A stretch of 6,202 nucleotides of DNA from Bacteroidales bacterium (GTDB lineage Bacteria; Bacteroidota; Bacteroidia; Bacteroidales; JAOZVK01), in NCBI GenBank assembly GCA_029938185.1, contig JAOZVK010000355.1:1-6202 (forward strand). Direction: 5' to 3'. A program made the position numbers and the translations under genes. The notes under the pieces were generated by a model. It searched no databases and was not told the origin of the DNA. It saw only the letters and a program-made list of their open reading frames with translations. This document shows positions 1 through 6,177 of the stretch, piece after piece; within the stretch, counting starts at the first letter, position 1; every line of letters begins with the position of its first letter.

Positions 1-101
1 GAAAATGCAGTTTTCTCAAAACTTAAACAGCAACCATGCCCACGTTGGGGAAGCACGAGCGAACTGTGTGGTCTTATGCCAACGACAAGGATAACATTTG
101 A
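1..101 (+). repeat. 101-bp direct repeat, copy 1 (group II intron leader)
   Basis: Bases 1-101 are identical, base for base, to 6077-6177. The copies diverge from base 102 (AAGAATTT here, GTAAAGAG there). How far the identity extends to the left cannot be judged because the window starts at base 1. It ends at the TTG start of the intron reading frame, after a good Shine-Dalgarno AAGGA (87-91). By my count it is about 45% GC, clearly higher than the neighbouring operon. Confidence 0.95.
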
Positions 102-373
102 AAGAATTTTACGAAATGATTAAAGCAAACCGTAATAAAAAGCTGAAAATACAAGCAGAAGCCATAATCAGAAAATTTAAAGGAGAATACGGATATTACG
201 CTATACGTGGAAACTACAAGTTTTTGAAAATGCTTTACTATAAAGCACGATTGTTTTGGTATAAAATGCTAAACCACAGAGGTGGACGCAAAAAGAGCTA
301 TACAAAAGAAGCTTTTGATGATTTAATTCGTATATTTGCGTTTGAGAAACCGAGAATCTTGCACAATATATAA
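98..373 (+). pseudogene. Group II intron reverse transcriptase/maturase, C-terminal remnant (domain X)
   Basis: This 91-codon frame matches the very end of group II intron-encoded proteins. The visible pattern is GYYAIRGN, then LYYKARLFWYKML, then a basic NHRGGRKK stretch, then F-DL-IF and the terminal EKPRILHNI. That is the maturase-specific region (domain X), which binds intron RNA and helps it fold and splice. Complete proteins are roughly 400-600 residues; here the fingers, palm and YADD active site are all absent. The frame opens at a TTG six bases after AAGGA, and the second copy at 6174 shows that this TTG is the normal start of the full protein. The deletion therefore joined the start codon in frame to the C-terminus, so a short domain-X peptide could still be made. 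Whether it has any function is unknown. It ends just before the domain V RNA, as expected. Confidence 0.85.
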
Positions 374-406
374 ATCTTGCAGCAGACCGTGAACCGATAA
401 TATGAG

Positions 407-479
407 GAACTGGATGCGGTAGTTCTGCACGTCCAGCTCTGCGAGGGGCTGGCGAAGTAATTCGCTGTCCTATCTCAAT
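407..479 (+). ncRNA. Group II intron domains V and VI
   Basis: Domain V is the hairpin 407-439. Its lower strands are GAACTGGA (407-414) and TCCAGCTC (432-439), and its upper stem is GCGG/CTGC, followed by the characteristic ACG bulge side. Sequence and shape match the bacterial domain V pattern GAGCCGGATGCGG...GCACGTCCGGTTC. Domain VI follows at about 444-473, with GCGAA (452-456) pairing to TTCGC (461-465) across a GTAA (GNRA) tetraloop and an unpaired A at 472 as probable branch point. One oddity: A409 faces C437 in the lower stem, at the place where the catalytic AGC triad normally makes a G-C pair. This may impair catalysis. The loop of domain V (TAGTT) is also not a clean GNRA. Confidence 0.82.
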
Positions 480-519
480 TAAGGCGAATTGAAAATACCA
501 ACAATCAAAATAAAATTGT

Positions 520-527
520 TAAATTTG
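520..527 (+). promoter_or_regulatory. Possible Bacteroidota -7 promoter element
   Basis: TAAATTTG matches the TAnnTTTG -7 consensus of Bacteroidota sigma factors and lies 15 bases before the ATG at 543. I see no good TTTG element about 20 bases further upstream, only TTG at 489-491, which is too far away. If used, transcription would start around 533-536 with a very short leader, and the ATG at 543 would then be the start codon. Short A/T-rich motifs like this arise often by chance here. Confidence 0.25.
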
Positions 528-542
528 CAACAAAAAGATAAG

Positions 543-3500
543 ATGAAAATAAAGAAAAAAGAACTTTTAAAATCATTAAATAAAACATTCAGAAAAGAAC
601 AAATCAATCGAACAGATTTTGATAATTTCAAATCAGAACTTAAAAAACTATTATCAAAAGTTGATGAGGATGAAAGCGAAGAACATTTAAAATACCCTTT
701 GCGTGATTTTCTTTTAAATACATCTTTTTCGCAAAATGAAATAAATACAAAAGGAAGAACAGACCTTGCCATATATAGCGGAAACACAAACAAAACACCT
801 GTAAATGTAATTTTTGAGACAAAAAAACCAAAAAGCAATGATTTCCCTACAATAACAAATATAAACTGCAAAGCAACTCATGAAGCTGTTTTATACTACA
901 TAAGAGAACGATATGAAGAAAAAAACGATGAAATAAAACATATTATAATTACAAATATTTACGAATGGTTTATTTTTGATGCACACGATTTTGAAAAATA
1001 TTTTTACAATAATAAGGGAGCATGCTCCCTTGTCGTAGAATACGAAAAATGGAAAACAGGACAAAAAACAAGTAAAAATACCGACCATTTTTATAAAATA
1101 GTAAAACATTATATTGATAAGTCTGAAAACGAAATATCTTTAAGCTATTTTGATATTAGAGGCTACGAAAAAAAACTAAACGATGATGAAAAAATCGCAG
1201 TTCCTTTGTTTAAAATTCTTTCGGCAACTCATTTATTAAAACTAAGTTACATAACAGACAGTAATTCGTTAAATTCTCAATTTTACAATGAATTACTTTA
1301 TATTATTGGATTAACAGAGGTAAAAGAAGGTTCAAAAAAAATAATTAAACGCCCCATTGATAATGACCGCATTAGTGGCTCAATTATAGAAAATGCAATT
1401 AGCACTATAAAAACAGAAAACCGATTATCGAAAATAAAAGACATTTACAAATTCGGCGAAACCGAAGAAGAGCAATTACTTAACATTGCTTTAGAATTAA
1501 CTATCACATGGATAAATAGAATTTTATTTCTAAAATTACTTGAAGCACAGTTAATTAGTTTTCATAAAAACGAAAAAGAGTATAAATTCCTTGATATATC
1601 AACAATTACAAATTTTGATGAATTAAATGAACTATTTTTTGATATACTTGCAAAAGAAACGCACGAACGAGAAGATTTTATAAAAAAAGAACTTAAAAAT
1701 ATTCCTTATCTCAACAGTTCTTTATTTGAGATTAGCAAATTAGAAGATAATTCAGTGCGAATAAACAGCCTAAAAAACCGCTTAACAATGCCTGTTTATT
1801 CACATAGTGTTCTGACAGATAAGAAGAAAGCAAATATACCGACGCTTGAATATTTATTTGAGTTTCTGAATGCTTATAATTTTACAAACGAAGGCGCAGA
1901 CGAAATTCAAGAAGAAAATAAAAGCCTGATAAATGCTTCGGTTCTTGGTTTAATATTTGAAAAAATAAACGGCTATAAAGAAGGCTCATTTTTTACACCC
2001 GGTTACATTACAATGTATATGAGCCGTGAAACCATAAGGCGTTCTGTTATACAAAAATTCAAAGAAGCCGATTACCAACTTTCAAAAAACTTAGAACTTT
2101 CGGAAAGTTTCAACGAATTAAAGACAAAAATTGAAAATAGACACGAAGCCAATCAAATAATCAACAGTATTAAAATTATAGACCCAGCCGTAGGTTCTGG
2201 GCATTTTCTGGTTTCGGCACTAAACGAAATAATTGCAATAAAATCGGAACTTAATATTCTCAGTTACAAATCAGGTGGACGTATTTTAGATTTTAAAGCC
2301 GAAGTAGTGAACGATGATTTAATAATCACAAATCACGAAAACGAAGAAATTTTTGAATACACATTAAACCAAAAAGGAAACATTATTCCTTATAAACAAG
2401 ATTTGCAAGAAGCAATTTTTAATGAAAAACAAACAATTATAGAAAATTGTCTTTTTGGAGTAGATATTAACCCAAATTCAGTGAATATATGCCGTTTACG
2501 GTTGTGGATAGAATTATTAAAACATACTCATTATACAAACGAAAGCAATTATTCCGAATTAGAAACCCTGCCGAATATTGACATAAATATAAAACAAGGT
2601 AATTCTTTAATCAGTAATTTCGGAATAAATGGTAATGGTTTGGCAAATGGACAATCGCAAAAAATTAAACTTGCCACACAAAAATACAAAGACCAAGTAA
2701 TTTTGTATAAATCAACCGATAACAAAAAAGTTAAAAAAGATGCTGAAAAAAAGATTGTTGAAATAAAAGATATGTTTTCAAATGTTGTGCGTCCGCTTGA
2801 CAAAGATTACAAATTACTAAAAGAAAAAGAAGCAATACTTGGCGAAATGCCTATGCTTTTTACACAAGAAGACAAAGAAAACTGGGAGAAACAAAGAGCA
2901 AAATTACATTCTGAAATAGAGGAGCTAAAAAAAAACTTAGAACATAAGCGTAAAACAATTTATCAGAATGCCTTTGAATGGCGTTTTGAATTTCCTGAAG
3001 TTTTAGATGAAAATGGAAATTTTACTGGCTTTGATATACTAATTGGAAATCCGCCTTATGGTGTTGTTGACAAGTATTTGAAAACAGATTTATATTTACT
3101 TTTTACAAAACTATCGGCTACTCTGGTAAAGCAAGATAAAAATATTTGTTTGATTGTCCCAACTTCATGGCAAACATCTATAAGATATAAAGAGTTCAGG
3201 AAAAATTTATTTGATGTTAATACACCAACAAATATTGTGAACCTTCCTTTTAATGTCTTTAAAGAAGCTTATGTTGATACCTGTATTATTCAAATTCTTA
3301 ACACAAAATCAAATCAGAATGATTGCATAAATATAATTAATTTTGATAAAAAAGATAAGATAAGAAAAGTAAATGATTATTACTTAAAAACAAAACAGAT
3401 TATTCCGATTCGTGATATTAGTTTACAAAATTATACAATTTACACTAATCAATTTTTATATAATTTATTAAAACGGTTTAATAATGAAAAGTTTTATAAT

Positions 3501-4121
3501 CTGGGAGAAGTTACAAAATCAACAATTGGAGTACTTGCTTCAAAGTATGATATACGAAATAAAAAATTCAAAAATTCATTAGCTTTTTTTACTGGAAATA
3601 TAAATCGTTATGTTTTTAATATAGATAAAAAAAAATATATTGACATTTCAAAACATAAAAACAGTTATAAAGATTATTATTTTGGCAGTAGTAAAATTTG
3701 GATACGCCGAATTATAAATCGACAAAACCGTATTATGTGTACTATCCCTGAAAATGAATTTGTAGTAAAAAAGGATATTTATACATTTTCCGTTACAAAT
3801 CAAACTGTTAATCAAAAATTTCTGTTAGGCATATTGAACAGTAAATTAATTTCATATTTATATCTTAACTCATCAATGATTGCCACAAAAAATGATTTTA
3901 GACAATCTACTTTAACAGGACTTCGCAAATTGCCTATAGTTAAAACAACAGCTTCAAAACAGCTTGAATTATCAATACTTATAGATAAGATGCTGGATAT
4001 AAAAAAAAATACATCACACGCAAACACAACTAAACTCGAAAACCAACTTGACAAAATAGTTTATAAACTTTATGGATTATCAAAATCAGAAATAACCGAA
4101 ATAGAAAAGTTTTATGAATAA
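543..4121 (+). CDS. Type IIG restriction-modification enzyme (Eco57I-like nuclease-methylase fusion)
   Basis: A single chain of 1192 residues expected to methylate adenine N6 in its target and to cut DNA when the target is unmodified. Residue numbers use the ATG at 543. The N-terminal nuclease has the PD-(D/E)XK signature: D74 in GRTDLAI, then E92-T-K94 in VIFETKK. A mainly helical linker runs from about 200 to 480. The methylase has GSFFTP (481-486), motif I DPAVGSGHF (547-555), the acidic VDINP (D641), GNSLI near 687 and motif IV NPPY (836-839). A charged, probably coiled-coil stretch lies at about 704-800. The C-terminal ~350 residues resemble a TaqI/Eco57I-type target-recognition region and end in the common LENQLDKIVYKLYGL tail. 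A TTG at 489 would add 18 residues, but it lies only ten bases past the intron end, so ATG is preferred. The stop overlaps the next gene by 8 bp. Without PglZ or other BREX genes nearby, and with a nuclease domain, PglX is unlikely. The recognition site is not predictable. Confidence 0.9.
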   Translation: MKIKKKELLKSLNKTFRKEQINRTDFDNFKSELKKLLSKVDEDESEEHLKYPLRDFLLNTSFSQNEINTKGRTDLAIYSGNTNKTPVNVIFETKKPKSNDFPTITNINCKATHEAVLYYIRERYEEKNDEIKHIIITNIYEWFIFDAHDFEKYFYNNKGACSLVVEYEKWKTGQKTSKNTDHFYKIVKHYIDKSENEISLSYFDIRGYEKKLNDDEKIAVPLFKILSATHLLKLSYITDSNSLNSQFYNELLYIIGLTEVKEGSKKIIKRPIDNDRISGSIIENAISTIKTENRLSKIKDIYKFGETEEEQLLNIALELTITWINRILFLKLLEAQLISFHKNEKEYKFLDISTITNFDELNELFFDILAKETHEREDFIKKELKNIPYLNSSLFEISKLEDNSVRINSLKNRLTMPVYSHSVLTDKKKANIPTLEYLFEFLNAYNFTNEGADEIQEENKSLINASVLGLIFEKINGYKEGSFFTPGYITMYMSRETIRRSVIQKFKEADYQLSKNLELSESFNELKTKIENRHEANQIINSIKIIDPAVGSGHFLVSALNEIIAIKSELNILSYKSGGRILDFKAEVVNDDLIITNHENEEIFEYTLNQKGNIIPYKQDLQEAIFNEKQTIIENCLFGVDINPNSVNICRLRLWIELLKHTHYTNESNYSELETLPNIDINIKQGNSLISNFGINGNGLANGQSQKIKLATQKYKDQVILYKSTDNKKVKKDAEKKIVEIKDMFSNVVRPLDKDYKLLKEKEAILGEMPMLFTQEDKENWEKQRAKLHSEIEELKKNLEHKRKTIYQNAFEWRFEFPEVLDENGNFTGFDILIGNPPYGVVDKYLKTDLYLLFTKLSATLVKQDKNICLIVPTSWQTSIRYKEFRKNLFDVNTPTNIVNLPFNVFKEAYVDTCIIQILNTKSNQNDCINIINFDKKDKIRKVNDYYLKTKQIIPIRDISLQNYTIYTNQFLYNLLKRFNNEKFYNLGEVTKSTIGVLASKYDIRNKKFKNSLAFFTGNINRYVFNIDKKKYIDISKHKNSYKDYYFGSSKIWIRRIINRQNRIMCTIPENEFVVKKDIYTFSVTNQTVNQKFLLGILNSKLISYLYLNSSMIATKNDFRQSTLTGLRKLPIVKTTASKQLELSILIDKMLDIKKNTSHANTTKLENQLDKIVYKLYGLSKSEITEIEKFYE
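1014..1031 (+). repeat. Perfect 18-bp palindrome inside the IIG gene
   Basis: AAGGGAGCATGCTCCCTT equals its own reverse complement over all 18 bases. It fills exactly six codons, Lys-Gly-Ala-Cys-Ser-Leu, and because it is in register the opposite strand also reads KGACSL. Its GC content (10 of 18) stands out from the A/T-rich gene around it. It lies between the nuclease signature and the helical linker, in the context FYNN-KGACSL-VVEYEKW, where a small insertion would probably fall in a surface loop. It may be an inserted palindromic element. Confidence 0.85.
3006..3059 (+). repeat. Motif IV segment, copy 1 (in the IIG gene)
   Basis: This 54-bp stretch encodes DENGNF-GFD-IGNPPY, the methylase catalytic motif IV region. 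It matches 4174-4227 at 45 of 54 bases by my count, and the similarity extends upstream at protein level (F-W--EFP in both). Here it is in its natural place in a full methylase. Confidence 0.85.
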
Positions 4122-4824
4122 AAACGAAGGAATAGAAGAATTTAACTGGGCAAAAGAATTTCCAAAAGCTTGTGATGAAAATGGTAATTTTGAAGGTTTT
4201 GATGTAGTTATTGGAAATCCTCCTTATACATATTTTCGGGATATTCCTAAGAACGAACGAGAGTGTCGCATAAATAATGAAAGTATTGAAAGAAATCCTC
4301 AAACGGTAAATAGGCTAACAGGGTATTTTTATGAAATGGGGCTTTCTAAACTCTTTGAAAAATGCTCAGAACCAAAAGAAAGCAATACGCAAATTGGTCT
4401 TATGTTCACAAGATGGTTAAATAAAAAATCATTAGGAATAGAACCTGTGAATATTGAAACTTTTGTAAAAACAAAAGAAAATGCAATACTTAAAGGTGGA
4501 GATGATGTTTTGTTAAGTTTTGCAAAAGAAAAATTTGGATATTCAAAGCCGAAAGGTTTAGATTTTGTTGGGCGATTTAATGGAAAATATGTCTTAGGCG
4601 AAACAAAATTTATCACAGCTATCGGCGGAAATCAAAATAACTCTTTTAGAGATGTTATTACCACATTAACTGCTGATTTTAATGGTGCTATATCTGTTGG
4701 AATAATTGATGGAATACCATGGTTGAAAAATAAAAGTAATTTTTATAACCAAATAACAAATGAATATATGGACTTAAATATTATGAGTAGTTTAGTTTTA
4801 CGTGAATTTCTTTATCAATTATAG
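4114..4824 (+). CDS. Type II restriction endonuclease with grafted methylase motif IV fragment
   Basis: A 236-residue protein in two parts. Residues 1 to about 45 copy an Eco57I-type methylase around motif IV (EFNW-KEFP, DENGNFEGFD, IGNPPY with NPPY at 35-38); the rest of that methylase is absent, so the fragment cannot methylate. From about residue 46 the protein looks like a small type II endonuclease. It has NPQTVNRLTGYFYEMGLSKLFEK (61-83), then RWLNKKSLG, then a PD-(D/E)XK site: D150 in GLDFVGRF, E163 and K165 in VLGETKF, followed by GGNQNNSF. It would cut DNA at a site protected by the downstream methylase. The style recalls Tsp45I-like enzymes, but I cannot confirm a family or target. 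It overlaps the IIG gene by 8 bp and ends 2 bp before the methylase ATG, so translation is probably coupled. No ATG, GTG or TTG falls near the presumed fusion point; the next in-frame ATG is at residue 75, inside the conserved region. The fused N-terminus is therefore probably translated. Confidence 0.78.
   Translation: MNKNEGIEEFNWAKEFPKACDENGNFEGFDVVIGNPPYTYFRDIPKNERECRINNESIERNPQTVNRLTGYFYEMGLSKLFEKCSEPKESNTQIGLMFTRWLNKKSLGIEPVNIETFVKTKENAILKGGDDVLLSFAKEKFGYSKPKGLDFVGRFNGKYVLGETKFITAIGGNQNNSFRDVITTLTADFNGAISVGIIDGIPWLKNKSNFYNQITNEYMDLNIMSSLVLREFLYQL
4174..4227 (+). repeat. Motif IV segment, copy 2 (at the start of the endonuclease gene)
   Basis: This is the second copy of the 54-bp methylase motif IV segment at 3006-3059, with 9 mismatches of which several are silent or conservative. 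It lies out of context, directly before endonuclease sequence. The following residues TYFRDIP are also typical of other Eco57I-type methylases after NPPY and differ from the local gene (GVVDKYL). The fragment may therefore come from a different, now lost, IIG gene rather than from a simple local duplication. Confidence 0.82.
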
Positions 4825-4826
4825 CT

Positions 4827-5981
4827 ATGGTTTTAAATTATAACAAACGAAATAAATATGAAATTCTCAATTCATTAAACGGATATGAATTAGAGATGAA
4901 AAATAACGTAAATTCAGAAAATATTTTAATAAATGGCGAGAATTTACACGTTTTGAAAGTCTTGATAAATGATTTTAATCTAAAAGGGAAAATAGATTTA
5001 ATTTATATAGACCCGCCATTTGCAACAAATAATAATTTTACAATTACCAATGGACGAGCATCTACAATAAGTAACTCAAAAGATGGTGAGATTGCTTATT
5101 CGGACACATTAAAAGGTGTAGATTTCATTGAATTTCTACGAGAACGATTAATTTTATTACGAGAATTATTATCAGAACAAGGTTCAATCTATTTGCATAT
5201 TGATTACAAAATTGGACATTATGTAAAAGTTATGATGGACGAAGTTTTTGGAATTAATAATTTTAGAAATGACATAACGAGAGTAAAAACTAATCCTAAA
5301 AACTTTAATCGCACAGGCTACGGAAATATTAAAGATTTAATTTTATTTTATTCAAAAGCTGAAAAGCCAATTTGGAATGAACCCAGACAGGCTTATACCG
5401 AAAAAGATATAGAAAATTTATTTCCAAAAAAAGAAAAAAGCGGAAAGAGATATACAACTGTTCCTTTACACGCACCAGGTGAAACAAAAAAAGGAAATTC
5501 TGCAAAATTATTTCAAGGAATGAAACCACCGATTGGCAGACATTGGCGAACCAACGTAGAAACAATGGAAAAGTGGTATAAAGAAGGACTTATAGAATGG
5601 TCATCAAAAGGAAATCCACGAAAAAAAATATTTTTAGAAAATAGAGAAGGTAAACGAGTTCAAGATATTTGGGAAAATAAAGACCCTCAATATCCGGTTT
5701 ATCCAACAGAAAAAAATGCAGATTTATTAGATTTAATTGTAAAAACTTCGTCAAATGAAAATAGTTATGTTTTAGATTGTTTTAGTGGCTCTGGAACAAC
5801 ATTAAAATCAGCACATTTACAAAATAGAAAATGGATAGGAATTGACCAATCTGAATTAGCAATAAAGGCAATTAAAGAAAAAATAAATACGATAAAAGGA
5901 AGTCTGTTTATTTCTAAGCCTGAATATCAATACTTTGAACCTAAAATTGATGCGATAACAGAAATAAAAGAGAGCTTGTAA
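4827..5981 (+). CDS. Type II DNA methyltransferase, beta class (N6-adenine or N4-cytosine)
   Basis: This 384-residue enzyme transfers a methyl group from S-adenosylmethionine to a base in its target. Its likely task is to protect host DNA from the endonuclease encoded immediately upstream. The order of motifs defines the beta class (N6_N4_Mtase family). INGENLHVLKVL (35-46) leads into catalytic motif IV IDPPF (61-65). GSIYLHIDYKIGHYVK (119-134) follows, then a middle target-recognition region (about 150-280), YPVYPTEKNADLLDLIV near 289-305, and the SAM-binding motif I VLDCFSGSGTT (315-325) with the acidic WIGIDQS after it. The catalytic tetrapeptide is DPPF rather than the commoner DPPY; both occur in active members. 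Length is usual for the family and no defect is visible. The base modified and the target are not deducible here. The ATG at 4827, 2 bp after the endonuclease stop, is the natural start and has no clear Shine-Dalgarno of its own. Confidence 0.92.
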   Translation: MVLNYNKRNKYEILNSLNGYELEMKNNVNSENILINGENLHVLKVLINDFNLKGKIDLIYIDPPFATNNNFTITNGRASTISNSKDGEIAYSDTLKGVDFIEFLRERLILLRELLSEQGSIYLHIDYKIGHYVKVMMDEVFGINNFRNDITRVKTNPKNFNRTGYGNIKDLILFYSKAEKPIWNEPRQAYTEKDIENLFPKKEKSGKRYTTVPLHAPGETKKGNSAKLFQGMKPPIGRHWRTNVETMEKWYKEGLIEWSSKGNPRKKIFLENREGKRVQDIWENKDPQYPVYPTEKNADLLDLIVKTSSNENSYVLDCFSGSGTTLKSAHLQNRKWIGIDQSELAIKAIKEKINTIKGSLFISKPEYQYFEPKIDAITEIKESL

Positions 5982-5985
5982 CATT

Positions 5986-6057
5986 GTGCTTAATGCCATT
6001 TTTTTTATTTTGCGTTTCGCCTACGGCTCATAAAAAATAAAAAAACGCCACCAGCAC
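5986..6057. terminator. Long inverted repeat after the operon, possible bidirectional terminator
   Basis: Five bases after the methylase stop, GTGCT (5986-5990) can pair with AGCAC (6053-6057). Further in, TTTTTTTATTTT (6000-6011) pairs over 12 bases with 6034-6045. A 22-base loop holds a small GCC-TAC-GGC hairpin, and an alternative pairing of GCGTTT (6012-6017) with AAACGC (6043-6048) is also possible. Position and T/A tracts suit a terminator for either strand, but there is no classic GC stem followed directly by a T run. It could instead be a small dispersed palindromic element. Confidence 0.45.
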
Positions 6058-6076
6058 ATTTCCGAGTATGCCAAGA

Positions 6077-6177
6077 GAAAATGCAGTTTTCTCAAAACTT
6101 AAACAGCAACCATGCCCACGTTGGGGAAGCACGAGCGAACTGTGTGGTCTTATGCCAACGACAAGGATAACATTTGA
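6077..6177 (+). repeat. 101-bp direct repeat, copy 2 (group II intron leader)
   Basis: Identical to 1-101 throughout. Only about 95 bases separate it from the methylase stop, which is too little room for the several hundred bases of domains I-III that normally precede an intron reading frame. This intron copy is therefore 5'-truncated, or was split by the arrival of the operon. Confidence 0.95.
6163..6167 (+). promoter_or_regulatory. Shine-Dalgarno for the intron-encoded protein
   Basis: AAGGA lies six bases before the TTG at 6174; the same site is at 87-91 in copy 1. It is the clearest ribosome-binding site in the window and supports TTG as the start of the intron protein in both copies. 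Confidence 0.55.

Larger units (their letters stand above)
1..479 (+). mobile_element. Group II intron, internally deleted (left end outside window)
   Basis: The parts appear in the order expected of a bacterial group II intron: a structured, comparatively GC-rich leader (1-97), a reading frame ending in maturase domain X (98-373), then domain V and domain VI hairpins (407-479). Almost all of the reverse transcriptase is missing, because the leader runs directly into the C-terminal coding segment. The leader contains a possible stem CGTTGG (43-48) with CCAACG (79-84), plus a small hairpin GAAAA/TTTTC at 1-15. The proposed 3' end at 479 gives an ...AAT end (the usual AY) seven bases after the likely branch-point A at 472. 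The intron 5' end and domain I would lie left of base 1 and cannot be seen. No HNH-type endonuclease domain follows domain X, so it resembles endonuclease-lacking classes. Without the polymerase it could move or splice only with help in trans. Confidence 0.78.

Noticed and set aside
43..84. Integron attC site in the 101-bp repeat
   Set aside because: The CGTTGG/CCAACG pairing superficially recalls attC arms, but the following domain X coding sequence and domain V/VI RNA identify the element as a group II intron.
1..120. A 40-codon open stretch in frame 1 across the repeat
   Set aside because: It has no start in view and no recognisable motif, and it overlaps intron leader structure. It is open by chance until TAA at 121.
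543..4121. BREX PglX methylase
   Set aside because: Size and methylase core are similar, but a PD-(D/E)XK nuclease is present at the N-terminus and no PglZ, BrxC or other BREX genes are in the window.
479..5565. Several minus-strand open frames of 60-130 codons within the operon
   Set aside because: All lie opposite strongly supported genes, are rich in Phe, Leu, Ile and Ser as expected from the complement of A-rich codons, and show no domain motifs.
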